NCBI GenBank assembly: GCA_905250025.1
Contig: CAJNOJ010000003.1
Span: forward strand, 347,650-411,649
Direction: 5' to 3'
Length of the DNA: 64,000 bases
From: Adineta ricciae
Taxonomy: Eukaryota; Rotifera; Eurotatoria; Adinetida; Adinetidae
A program made the translations under genes and the position numbers. The notes under the pieces are model-generated. The model saw nothing but the letters and a program-made list of their open reading frames with translations, was not told the DNA's origin and ran no database searches. Of this stretch, positions 11,169-24,206 are shown piece after piece (the stretch's first letter is position 1; each line of letters starts with the position of its first letter).

Positions 11169-13200
11169 ATGAGTGGGGAAACCATACCACAATCAGCACC
11201 ATTACATGCGGACCAAGTCCAGAACAATGCTGGTAGGAATCGATTGAATGAAAAATATTTTCTTTTTATAAGTAACAAATTGCGTACTTCTTTCAGGAGG
11301 TTTCGCTTGGGCAGTCGATGATATGCAACGCCTTCGACGTTTCCTATGCTTGGGTTGTGAAGGCGGTACTTATTATCAAGGCGAGAAAGAACTTGGGATT
11401 GAAAATGCTCAGTCTATATTAAAACTTATTGAAGCTGGTCGAGGAGTAGAAGTCGTTGAAACCATCAAGACCTATTCCGTCGAAGGACGTACCTCCAAAC
11501 AAAACCCAATCATGTTCGCTCTAGCCCTCTGCGCCAAATCATCGGATCTTAAAACAAAGCAAGCTGCTTATGGATCTCTAGCAGAAATTTGCCGTATCCC
11601 AACACATTTGTTCATGTAAGTTCAATTCATTCGCTTTTCGATTTCGAAAATAATGAATTTCTCATCTAGGTTCATTAAATATGCACGTGCTCTTGGCCAA
11701 AAATGGGGTCGTGCTCAACGTCGAGCTGTAGCTAAATGGTATACCGAACAAAACGCAAGTAAACTAGCTATGGCTGTGACGAAATATCAAAATCGCGAAG
11801 GTTATACCCACCGAGATGTCCTTCGTCTATCACATCCGAAAACAAAAGATCCATTGCTTTGCTTTCTATTCGATTATATTACTCATGGATTAGAAAAAGC
11901 CACCGAAAACTTGAGCAAACCCAAAGAAACCACAAGTGAGACTGAAGCCGCAGCTGATAAACAAGAATCACAAATAGCGAAACTCAATGTCAACGATAAT
12001 GATGATGATGAAGACGAAGGAGGAAGAAACACTACGAAATTAGTAACTATTCAGGACTTAAAACAATTTTTGGAAGTGGTTGAAAAGGCGAAAACTTCTA
12101 CGAATGATCAAGAACTCGTTGCTGCTATTAAACAACATCATCTCGTTCGAGAACATATGCCAACAGCAATGCTCAAATCAACAGCTATCTGGAGCACCCT
12201 ATTAGAAAAAATGCCACTGACTGCAATGATTCGCAATCTTGGTTAGTATGACAGAAAAATTCTTTCAAATAGATGTCTTATTTTCAATCTTCTTTTGTTA
12301 TAGGCAAAATGTCAGAAATAAACCTGCTAACAGAGAATAGTGATGCAGAAAAGCTCATCATTCAACGTTTACAAAATCGCGAACAATTACAACGTGCACG
12401 TGTTCATCCATTCAACATTCTCGTAGCATTAGAGACATATAGACAAGGACATGGTTTCAAAGGGAAATTGACATGGAACGTTAGCGCCAATGTTCAACAT
12501 GCGTTAGAAGAAGCCTTTTATCTTTCATTTAAATTTGTTAAACCTACCAATCAACGTTATCTACTTGCACTTGATGTTAGTGGTAGCATGTCATGTGGAA
12601 CAATTAATGGTTCACCATCAATTACACCAGCTGTTGGATCATGCGCTATGTGTATGGTTACACTTCGAACGGAACAACATGCTAAAGTAAGTTTGCAAAA
12701 CTAAACATGAGTGAGAGCCCCAGTGATGCTATGTTTGTATTGTTTCTAGGTCGTTGCCTTCTCCCATGAACTAATTCCGGTAAATATCTCGAAAGAAAAT
12801 AAACTTCCTGAGGTCATGGAAGTTACGCGAGCTATCTCGATGGGTGGAACAGATTGTGCATTGCCAATGTTATATGCTCTCGAACATAAAGGTATATTCC
12901 AATCATTTATTACATTGAACATATCTATTCTGATCTCTTATTTTTTTCGCTTTAGAAAAATACGATGTGTTCGTTGTTTATACAGATAGTGAGACATGGT
13001 TCGGTAAAATTCATCCGACAGAGGCTTTGAAGAAATATCGTAAAGAGATGGACTGTCCTGACGCGAAACTGATCGTTGTTGGTATGCAATCCAATGGCTT
13101 TACTATTGCGGATCCAAATGATAAAGGCATGCTGGATGTTGTTGGATTTGATTCAGCTGCCCCTCAAGTCATGTCTCTATTTGCTGAAGGACAGATATAA
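11169..13200 (+). CDS. RO60: Ro60 / SS-A ribonucleoprotein (TROVE domain + vWA domain)
   Basis: Six exons, 11169-11232, 11297-11615, 11670-12241, 12304-12686, 12750-12891 and 12956-13200, give 574 aa against about 538 in human. The TROVE HEAT-like ring includes [34 protein letters not shown] and AVAKWY. The C-terminal von Willebrand A domain has an intact MIDAS motif D409-V-S411-G-S413. An acidic insert (about residues 260-300, with a run of Asp) makes it longer than human. Ro60 binds Y RNAs and misfolded small RNAs as a quality-control ring in cytoplasm and nucleus. An AG acceptor-like site 37 nt before the ATG and the 109-nt gap to the lipase gene suggest co-transcription. No Y RNA gene was recognised nearby. 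Confidence 0.96.
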
Positions 13201-15046
13201 ATCATCCACTGGAAAATAAAACATTCGAGTGCCGTTTTTTTACTTCCATATTTTACACCAAATACGATTTTTATTCTTACGCTGCTGCTGTGCTTTTTTT
13301 TCTTGTTGAGCTTATAAACTTGAAAATACATGTTGAAAACACTAGCAAGTACATATATTATAATCTAGATATTGTCGCAAGCATGGTATAGAAATTCGAA
13401 TGTCACTTACTTTTGTTCCAGTAAGAATAAGAACAACTACATTGATAATAACTCTGTAGTTTTGGTTTTTGTCATTATAACACAAACAGAACTATTTGGT
13501 GCTGACTTATGTAAAATAAAACGGTCGTGTTTTTGAAGTTAACAAGAGTCCACGAATGAGAAAATAACCTTGAGCGAACTTTTGACAATACTCAAAATTA
13601 GCAGTGCCTCTCCGATTGATGATCAAGTACGAACTGTCGTCTAGAGTAGATAAGAGCAAAGGAAAAGAACCTAATGGATTGTCACTTACTGAAAACAGGA
13701 TATCAAGCGAACGAGAAGAAAACAGGCAAAGATAATCTAGTCAGATATAAGATGCACTTCATCGGTTGACTTGGGTATAAATGAGAATTCATTGACGTCG
13801 ACTGTTACGTTGATTCAAACTTGAAGTAATTACTTGAAGGCACTTGTTTTCATCAACAACAATGTTGATGTTGCTGTTGTTGTTATTTTCTTTTTCGACG
13901 AAATCTTGTATCGTTCTGCATATGGGTCAGATATATCTTTCATTTTGAGTATCATAATAGTAGTAGCAGTCGACAGCTACTCGAGATCTGTTTTGTTCTT
14001 CTTTATTACAGAAGAAGAACAACAACGTCTGTTTGACTCTCAATGACAATCTTCGATGTCGTTCAGTACAGCTAATCGTTATAATTCAAAACGAAGAGCA
14101 ACATTTGATTTTGTGTGATTATCAATCTTCTTCTTCTTCATATTTTAATGAAGTAAGTAAATCGATAAAGAGCAATTTATAACAGATGTTTCCTATTTTC
14201 TATATAATCTCTTGCACGAAGAAAACACCATTCCAATAATGATAAATGACTAATCACAGCAGGAGAAATTAATAGCATCGATTACTTAAGTATATTTATG
14301 TTCCTAAAAATGACTATCACTAACTCGAGTGATCTTCGCCTAGAAATCGATTTCCGCGTGTTTATTTAGAGAACTTTTCTTCTCCGATAATTCGAACATC
14401 TGATAGTAGTCCGAAGCCGCTGCCTTCAATCTCAATCAGCAACTACTTAGACTGTACCTATACACCGATACACAACCAGTTAATCTCCAACTGCTCTTCC
14501 CATGCAGATTTATATAAATCTTTCAACGAACTTCCATAATACTGATGACATTTGCTACTACTGATTGGATGTTGTTTCTCTTACATTAATTTCTCAATAC
14601 TTCTAAATGACATGACTTGAAAGATCTTATTAAAGAGCTATATATATATACATACATACACACACGTTTCAGGCAAATAGAATCATTTGTATGTATTCTT
14701 GCATCAAATATCTATAAGCAACTAGTTGGAAGAGACCTATCAGACATCATCAGTTGAGATCTCGTCACCGTATGCAATAGCATTCGAAGTTAAAGACATG
14801 ACGAGTAAATCTGATGAAGAACATACGCATGTTTAGACCTAGAGATGATGTGTCTATATCTGCATCATTAGAAACACTTTTCCGATCTTTTTTCTTCGTA
14901 AACATTGGAGAGAACAAAAAAGAGAGAGAGAGAGAAAGAAAGAAAGAAAGAAATGGGAGGAGAGAAACGAAAGCATCAATGATAGAAAGTATTCAGTCTA
15001 ATTATGTTTACATTTCGTTGATGCTCTTTTTCATTTTAGTCTGATA
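13201..15046. other. Intergenic, no gene seen; purine microsatellite near the right end
   Basis: Starts with the RO60 3' end (AATAAA near 13216-13221). No protein-like frame was found. A GA run merging into a GAAA run lies near 14919-14955. A TTTTAG acceptor-like site at 15038-15039 precedes the next gene. Confidence 0.5.
14919..14955. repeat. GA / GAAA microsatellite
   Basis: About six GA units run into about five GAAA units in the spacer upstream of the 15047 gene. Simple-sequence DNA with no coding meaning. Confidence 0.8.
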
Positions 15047-18000
15047 ATGACGACGCCGGATGAATTTCTTCAATTTGCGAAAGAAATGGGCCTTGGAAGA
15101 ATTCAGTCGACACCAATTCAAACTGTAGCAAATTATCATGAACCATCGACAACAGGCTTATGCGTATTGAATAATTTATGTTGTTTAATTGAACAGATTC
15201 GTCAATTAAAGGCTGAAAATAATCGTTTACGTGCTCATTTAGAAATCGATAGACAGTTGAATAAGTTTCGCCAATTTCTTATTTCAAAAGAAAACTCCGA
15301 AGATAAAAAAGACGTTCTTCCTTCAAAAACTCTTTCTAACGAAGAAAAGACAAGCACATTATCACCAACAAATTCATTAAAACTTAAACGATCAAAATTG
15401 ATTGAAGAACCCAAAAGTAAGTTTCATATTTTCATCGACATTTGTCGTTTTCATCATCAAAGCAAAAGGAACTTACTAATAACTGCTCATTTCGCCTTGA
15501 CATCTGTCAAATCTCTTGACATATTGTTTATTTTTTACACAAGGTATTCATTATACTAATCAGCAAGAAGATTCTCCTCCTTCAATCCTTACAGCTGGCC
15601 ATGAATTATTGGATTTAACAGAAAATAACTCAGGTAAGTCAGAGTCGTGGTCAAACTTTGTAAACTCTTTTTTCTGCAAAGGTTCAGTTCCAACATCATC
15701 CTGGAATAAAGTTCGACATGCTTTTCGATTTTCCTTACGACGAAAGCATGATCATACAACAAGTCCTCCTCTAGCTCATGTTGATCGGCAAATACCCACC
15801 ATTAGTGTGTCGATAGAAAGCGATGATGATCATTTAAAAGACAACAAACGTTTGAAAAAGAAGAAAAAGAAAAATCCAACAGTAGACGAAAATCAATCGA
15901 CAATTATCGGTGATGATAGTGATCCCGATGATCAATCAGTTCAATTGGTTCGTGCATACCATAGAAGACGACTCTATGGCAATGACACAGCAACATCATC
16001 GAGCACTGAACGTCAAGAAGCATCTTCAATCACTTTACGTTCTACTACTTCGAATAATGACGAAGAAACATTATTAAAGCGTAAACAATCGAAAATAGGT
16101 AGGTATTTCACTTCTTTTTGCTCACGAATGATCTATGTATCATGAAGTTTCTGTCCTGCTTGGAAACTTAAGCGAAAACAAAATCTAATGTCACAACGTC
16201 TTTTAAGATTATCGTCTAAGCGATAATCAAGATAGACAGAAAATGAATAAATACAACATTTTCTAATGCAAAATCCATCAGCATACACAGATGGGATAAT
16301 CTTCAAGTAACAGACAGTCATATGAAACAATCTATTTAATGTTTAAAACTAATGTCTTTGTTATGATAAGATCTGTTTTGCATACAATAAGCTAGAAATA
16401 GACATGTGAATCTGTGTGGCGTATATTATAGCTCGATATCGACGTAAAATTCGCTCGAAATTGGACACAGTTCGACGTCAATTTAGTGATCAGAATTCAT
16501 CGACGTCCGCACGTGCTATCCATCAATCACATGGCACAACATTTGATGATATTGGTGAGAGACCTGACAGTATTTCGCGTTCTCTCTATGTAAACTTTTT
16601 TTTTAGGCTCAGGACTAAATCATGCGCTACTAACAGCACAGTTAGCACCGGCTTTGACAAAATCCTATCAACAAAAAATGCGTGAATGGGAATCAATGCA
16701 AAAGAGTCATTTTCTTGGTGAGTAGTTCGATGTTTAACAATCTTCTTCTCATCGATTCAAATTTCCTTCCAGTTAGCTATCGTCGACAATCTATCGTACC
16801 AAAATCTGATCCAAATAGTAATTCTCGAAAACCTTCATTAATTCATTTGTTAAATCAAACAACGACGAACGAAATAACCCCATCGACCATAGCTGATTTC
16901 TATCCGATAACGATCGAAGAGTCAAATATTGAACTTCCAACGAATATAGTTCCATTAGGTCCTATTCTGTCGCCGAATCAACGATCGCTTATCGTTCATC
17001 AATGGCGCGAAATCATGTCCGAAGAACTTTTACTTCGACATTGTCAGGAATATTTACAGCAAAAAACGATTCTATTGAAAGAACTGAAAACAAATTTGAA
17101 AACTCTTAAAACCAGTATATTCTGTACGACCAATTCCACGAAAACACAATCGATGGCTGACATTCGAGAGAACTATCATAAACAAGAACAGTTGTATTTG
17201 CCTCAGCGTTGTCATTCGTTACAAACATTGATATCCATGCCTGCATCTTGGATTTTAGCTGTTCAAAGCGCAGCTTACTCTGATGTTCTCGATGGTACAT
17301 CAAATCAAACAACTGAACGAGCTATTTTGTGCAACAAGAATTTCTTTGACCAACTCGAACAGTGCAAACGAAACCGGCAAGAATTTGAGCAAGATTCACT
17401 TAGAAATTCACTTCAGACTAAGTAAGCAAAAAACCTGCTTTGATAATTTCTATCTGAATTCGAAAAATCGTATAGTTCTCTGCAACAAGAAAGGAGTTAG
17501 AATGTGAGTCTGAATAGGTTTGCCAATCATATATACTTTATATTTATTCACATGCACAAACACACATTCTAATTGATATTTCACATTGTCACCTTATATC
17601 CACAAATAATCTCTAAAGATATTTATATGCGATGAAAGTTCGTCATTTAAAGCTTGTGACGCATTCATTGTAAAATGATTCATTTAGACCTCGACAAAAT
17701 GTACCTGCGAACTGTAATGAAAATTCTCATCATCGACCTGTTCCACATCGTGCTTACTTACGAAAGTTATCGTTAATTGAATCATCGGAGTTTCCAGGAC
17801 ATTTTTTACCTCATCCGGTAATACCTTTACAATCAACTCTATCAGAGGAACCACCTCCGGCAAACGTTGAACATAATTCAATTACATCGGTTACTGACAC
17901 GAATTCAACTCCAAATCCAAATGAGAAAGACTCGCCACCAACGACTAATCATTCTCGAAAACGTTCGAAACGTTCACGTTTCGATTTCAGAGAAACGTTC

Positions 18001-18540
18001 GATCGTAGTAGAAGTCTCTGTATCGCTCAGATCAATTTATGGTTACAACGTCGTCGACAAATACACATCTCCACACAGCGACGAAAGTCTACTACAGAAT
18101 CCAAAATATCAACACCAAAACTACTTGGTTCACCACGATTAGCTCGTCTACATAGGAGACTGTTCAAAAACCCAACGACATCATCACCATCGCCTCTACC
18201 GGATCAAACCTCTGCGCTAGAACCATTACTCGACGATTCGGACAACCAGTCTCTTGGCGATCTTCCCGTTCGCATCTATTTTCCACCTTTATCAGCTCCT
18301 GTAACGCGACGTGTACGCATCACTGATATCAACACAATTATATACAGCCACGACAGTTATGATGACGACGAAGAAGAAGTGTTCGAACAAATATCTCAAC
18401 CAAAGGTTTCATCTGACGACAATAGGAAACATCCATTCAGATCTTCAACTATTTCATCGTCGTATAAAATAGCAACAGCAAAAGAGCGACGAGAAAGTTA
18501 TGCAACATTGTCGACTGTTTTCAATAACAGATGTTTATAA
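15047..18540 (+). CDS. Unrecognised 870-aa protein with coiled coil and disordered regions
   Basis: Seven exons, 15047-15416, 15544-15633, 15682-16098, 16432-16554, 16607-16717, 16773-17421 and 17688-18540, sum to 2613 nt and stay in phase throughout. The last exon (284 codons) has no internal ATG start. Near the N-terminus is a short leucine-zipper-like coiled coil (LIEQIRQLKAENNRLRAHLE). The middle is Ser/Lys-rich with a KKKKKK cluster. Residues about 400-560 look folded, with VHQWREIMSEELLLRHCQEY and PASWILAVQSAAYSDVLDG. The C-terminus is basic (HSRKRSKRSRFDFRE), then acidic (YDDDEEEVFEQ). I do not recognise the family. Basic clusters suggest a nuclear or cytoskeletal scaffold, but that is a guess. 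The ATG lies 7 nt after an AG acceptor. Confidence 0.72.
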
Positions 18541-21398
18541 TTGGACTGAAAAACTGGGACGCTGGATTTTCTTTTCTTCTTTTGCACTAATAAAGTATTA
18601 TATGACCTACTTTCGAATAGAACAGAAGAAACTTCTTAAGGCATAATACAAATTCATTTGAACTCAGCAAGAAAATGAATGTGATGAGCAATGACTTATT
18701 CAGGCAAACTCGACGACGTGTATCTTCTTGCGTCCTCATCCATACATTAATGAGCAAAAGAAAAGAAATATACGCTATTGGTGTTTAGATATTAAAATCT
18801 GTTGAGAATATACGGACATTGTCGATTAGTTTCCGTCTCGAGAGCACGCGATAATATTGATTGCCGTTTTGTCTTCTTCGGGCAATCATATTCATCGTTT
18901 CACATAAGTTTTGCCTTTTCTCAGGAACTATCTCTCAGTCATATTCATATGTGTTTGTTTTCACAAGTTAATGATGGCATTTATAATCAAAATGATATCG
19001 TATTAACAAAAAGAATAACCGGAGATAAATTATGGGTTAATTGTACTTATTCATTATTTAATGAATTGGCCAGATTTTGTTCTCTCTAGATATATAACTC
19101 ACAAGTTATCCTTGAGCGTACTGCGAACGTCATATTCGGTCGAGGGAATCGCATCGGGTACGACGAACTTTTCTTCGTACAGAAAGGAGATGGTTGTGAT
19201 GAATCAAATCTGGTGCTAATAATAGAAATAGATATGTGATATACTTTCACATTCTTGCCTTGCAACCTAATATTCCATCCTAGGATACTCCGCTGGTCAC
19301 GACAATAGGCCTTGGGCAACCCACCGAAAGCTTATATGAAAATTATCAAAACTAGTGCGTCACTTGAGGACGTTAACTTTTAAACACAACCATATTCATT
19401 TTTTTTTGTCAGAAAAGACAACAATCCCACATACGAAGAACATTTTCTCTCTAAAATTTCTCTAGATGTGTAATTTAATCAAGATATAGCTCACGCATTC
19501 ACACATTAGGTTGATAGATGGTATGTATTGTTATTAGCTAGTTAATCCGTTTTCTTCCGTTCTAATTTGAGTGTGCAAGTCAATTTTTGGATTAAAAGAA
19601 GAAGAGATCGTGTATACGCACTCATTTATGAGCTCGATCGGTACTAATAAATATAATGGGGAGAATAGATTTGTCTGCTTCCTTTCTTTTACGAAGTATT
19701 GTCTACAAATTGACTATAATCGAGAATTCGGGTCACTAGTAGTATCAGAAAATCCCATCATACTTAGAAAGATTCAGTATATATTAATACTATCCCTTGT
19801 CACAAAAATCATGAATAGCTCGAAGATTTGTATGCAGCGATCATGCTAGATTGAAGAAAATAGTATCATACAAGAGAATTTTTGTCACGATTTATTTTTA
19901 GTAAAAGCAATCTGAAGAATTCTTGGCACGATAAATTGCGGCCTTTTCTGCAGGCGGAAATCAAACAATAACTGTCTCGTAGGGTTTTCGAGACCTTTAT
20001 ATATATGTAGATAGATATACAATGTGTATTAATATTTACTGACTAATATTGTCAGCTATTATTTGTACTTAATAAGACTAAAGTTGATTTCATTATCGGA
20101 GTTTGTTTTTTCCCACTCCCTCTAAGATATTGCTAATGCTTTCTACTTCTCGATATCTATACAAACAAGACACTTACATTAAAGTAAAACGAGCTGACAG
20201 TCGTATATCTTTAATCAGATTTTCTTTGTTATAAGGATGAAAAAAAAAGAGCACCACGAAAGAAACTGATTTTCCTTTGTTCTTTACATTCCGTCTTTAG
20301 TTAAGAACAACAACAATCGAATCAAAGAAGCGATAACACTCTAAAAAAAGACGTCTAGCGAAAGAGCTGTCTAAGAATATAAGTGTCAAGCTTTTGTGTT
20401 TTTCTCTCTCTCGTCCCCGATGACTTTCGAACAGAGCATACGCAGTTGAAATGAATCATTACCTAACAGGAACATTGATCGCATGTCGCTACATAAATAC
20501 TCCTCATATTTTCGCTCCTAATCGAGGAAAACCTAGTTCAAATAGAAGTATTTCCATTAATCGAGGCCGAAGCTTGTGAAAGGAAAACTATATTTATACA
20601 ATAGACGTCATTAGATAGTGTACGTATATAAGCTTTACGGATGTAATTTATCTTTACAATTGAATTAACTTAGATTATGAATATGTAAGAAAATGACTTG
20701 TATTTTGAATGAAAATTTATTGAGTCCTTGAGTAAATTAGAAATTCTTCTTTTTTTTTCTCTGTGAGCATTCAGCCGTCAAATGATTTACTAAGAAATTG
20801 CTGTATCAGAAAGATTGTCAGCATGTCAGCTATATGTCTCTTATCAGGAGAAATATATGCATGTATGTCATTCATTTCTCTCTTGCAACAGAATACGGAG
20901 AAATTACTTACGAAGAGAAAATCTTTGATAAGGATATTATAACATAAGGAAATGACAGATTCCTCGTGCTAATATCAAAATCCATATCACATTTATGTGA
21001 GTATAAGATTGGAACTAACCATTGGCTGTTTCCAGCCGCAAACAATTTCTGCTGAGTATCTGTGTACTAGATGACACATTTAGCGCTAATTCATATTCTT
21101 AAAATGAATCTTTGGATGAGCTGTTATTTCAATAAATAAAACTGACAGTTAGCATTTTTCCCTCTAGGATGTTAGTCGACATTCGATGAAAAATGTAATA
21201 AAGAAAACAAGAGAACATCTGTTACGAAATCATTTTTGTCACATTGTCATTCTATTTACTAGCTTGTCTAAACATTTATCGTTATATGATTTTAGATTAC
21301 GGTTTTTATTAGTTCGTCCTATTGGATTACACATGATTTTCCTTAAATGAATTGTACCGAAGGTAAAAGTTCGCCATTATTTTATCTCTTATTCATTC
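18541..21398. other. Intergenic, no gene seen
   Basis: Nearly 2.9 kb without a supportable gene. Short ORFs at 18802-19089 (plus) and 19086-19319 (minus) abut but match no family I know. A polyadenylation-like AATAAA lies at 18590-18595 for the upstream gene. Confidence 0.45.
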
Positions 21399-23182
21399 AT
21401 GGAACGATATTTAGATCCAAACCGTCACAGCGAGGCACATTTCCGTTCGCCTTTTGCTTTTTGGACGTTGGGTGTTATCAGTGTTATATTATCAACATTA
21501 GCCGATGCTGGCAATCTAATCAATTTATTTGTTCTTACTCGACGGCATATGCGATCGACAATGACAACACTCTTGGTAACACTGGCTTGGGCTGATCTGG
21601 TTCCGCCATCTGTAGTTTCAATGAATAATATCTTATTCTACTATTTTTTGCCACATTTAAATCATTCATCAACATTTCTCACCATACATATGCTAACAAG
21701 AGCTATTTTTAATGTTCTAGCGAATATATTCACCACATTCAGCAATTGGCTTATTGTACTCATTACAACATTTCGATTAATTGTTGTCAAGGTAAAATCT
21801 CGAGAATGATAAATAGCTGAAAATCTGTCGAGCGTGCTAATATATATCTATATGTCATAGATAGAGACATCTCATTCGCTCGATTATGTTTGCCAGAAAA
21901 TTAAAAATCTGAGAGAATACGTTTGCCATTACTGAGCAGAAAAGCATAATGTTGTTCAAAGCACTTCAATATCATTTCCTCGAATGGGAGAAGCAAAAAA
22001 AAAACTTACAATTGTTGCATAGATTCTTGATAATTACGTGTAGGTGTCAAGATGTTTCACCACAATATAATAAATTATGGATATTGTCGCTGTTTGTGAC
22101 ATACGCCGTGTAGTGAAAGGTTTCAGGAGCTTATTGAAGTAGGACACATGTCAGCGGCTTAATATTTTATGATTTTCTGACGGTTTCATACTTTTATTTA
22201 TTTTGCTTGTGTTTAGAAACCATTGGTAGCAAAGCATTATTGTAATCGGCGCACTGCTCGGTATGCAATTCTTCTTATATTAATCTTATCTATCACTGTT
22301 AATCTGCCGTTATTCTTCTTTACGAACATCCGTGCCTTTTGTACGCATAATGGTTTAGTTAAATACTATAGTTTTGAACTCTCGAGTATTCTTCGCAGTC
22401 GCTTTTTCTCTCAATTATTCTATCCGACAATGGTTATTATCTCTCTCCTGATTCCATGGTTGATATGTTTCCTAATTTGGTTGTTTCTAATTCGTGCCTT
22501 GCGTTCGGCTCAAAGTCAATTATCGACCAAGAATGTTAATACAAGCTTCCGAAATGATCGCAAACAAGATACATATTTTCGTATTACATTGATGATCGTC
22601 TGTGTTCTAACTGTTTATATGATATGTCGTAGTGCACATCTTCTGGAAGTTATACATATCCTAATAGCTCCATTATTCAGTCGAGAACAACAGATTTATT
22701 TCAATCAAATTCGCATTAAGTTATTCTGCATATCAAATATAATGCTGACGATTAATCATGGTGCAAATTTTTATATCTACTCCATCAACCCCAAATTTCG
22801 GTTAACTTTAAGATTGTATCTGACATATTATTTTCGTCGATGTCGGATCAAACGACGACAAGCGTTTACAATATTTCACTTACGTCGGAAGAGAACCAAT
22901 GATAGTCTCGATATATTAAGTACACAAAATGAGTTAAATCGTTCGATTATGATGACAACGCCGAATTTGAACGGAAGAAATGATGTCGCGCAAAACAAAG
23001 CAAACAACAAAGCTAGTTTCAATAGAAAGAACGGCAATCAACTTCATCAAACGAATAGTATACGAACACCGCAGAAATATTTGAGACAATTCGTTGAAAT
23101 CAACTCCACAAATGAGAATTCCGAAAAAAGTTATGTTTGGAAAGAAATTGAACATCGATTGAAAAATCAACGGAGAAATTGA
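21399..23182 (+). CDS. Rhodopsin-family G-protein-coupled receptor (peptide-receptor-like)
   Basis: Two exons, 21399-21791 and 22217-23182, joined in phase 0 give 452 aa. Seven hydrophobic spans can be read. TM1 starts FWTLGVISVILSTLADAGNLINLFVL with the conserved GN. TM2 includes LVTLAWADLVPP, in place of the usual LAxAD. TM3 ends in TTFRLIVVKKPL, which replaces the canonical DRY box. TM5 is near TMVIISLLIPWLICFLIWLF, TM6 near ITLMIVCVLTVYMICR, and TM7 is NHGANFYIYSINPKFR. The last pattern resembles FMRFamide- and other neuropeptide-type receptors, so a peptide ligand at the plasma membrane is likely but unproven. The cytoplasmic tail is long and basic. The intron is 425 nt, unusually long here. 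Divergence of the DRY motif is notable. Confidence 0.8.
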
Positions 23183-24206
23183 AGCCAGAAAAAGTAAATC
23201 ATACTTTATATTTTACATTGAATTGTAAATAGAAAGGTTTTGTTTAAAAAAAAAACAAACACGAAGTTTGACTTCAAGCTATCTTCTTCTTCATTTACAA
23301 AAAGATCTAATATAGATACGGAAATGCTTTCGTTACATTTGTAGACGAAGATGCGCAAAAATTGAATAAATAATTACAAATGATAACTACACCACAGTAG
23401 AGGGAACATCTTTTCACATGCGATTATACTCAAATAATCGAATTAATTATGATATGTTCCGACCATTTCATTTCATTTATAATGACATATTATACAAAGT
23501 GTTATGCGATGTCAGAAAATACTGCTTTCGGGGTACTTTGAGAAAGTTCTCGGTGTAGGCTGTTGATTCAATTAGGATGACATATTTCCAATGTGACTTT
23601 TTCGAAGTGTCTGTGACTTTCATCGCGGAGCATCGTGCAAGGAAAATTGTCTTGGGACTTTATTTTTCAAAGTACAAGTCAACAACTTGGAACAGATCTG
23701 TATTTAATAGAATTTGACAGTACTTAGCATGATCAACATGAAGTGTGATGTGTTTGTGTCAATGATACTTTTTGTGATTGATGCCGAAGGGGAGATGAGA
23801 TAGGAATAAGTACGAACGCGAATATTAACGAGTGTAAAGCATAAAAAAACCCATTAGTCGGTAAATATATCTATTTCTAGTTTTATTAGAAAGATTAGTT
23901 TTTATCACTGCGTTAAAATAAAAGGATCGTCATATCTTTTCACTGGCAACTATTTACAAGGAATAGATTGCTTCAGACAAAACTCCATGAAGATTTATGT
24001 CAAATTCTTCATGCCAGATGATTTTCGTTAAACACCCAAAAGATTCGAAATGGCTTTGCAAACACGCTAATGGATTTCTATTTCATCCAATCATTAATCT
24101 CTTTGTGATTAGTATGCAGAACAAGTAAAAACATGAAAATAGAAAGAACCGTTTGAATCAAGTCATTAGGACCCCAATGAGACGTAGAGATATTCTATGT
24201 ACACGA
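23183..24206. other. Intergenic between convergent genes, nothing seen
   Basis: About 1 kb between the stop codons of the GPCR (plus) and the phosphatase (minus). It should hold both 3' UTRs. No further coding or RNA structure was recognised. Confidence 0.5.

Noticed and set aside
18802..19319. Abutting small ORFs that could be a retroelement fragment
   Set aside because: No reverse transcriptase, gag or zinc-knuckle motif can be read, and the frames are short and oppositely oriented.
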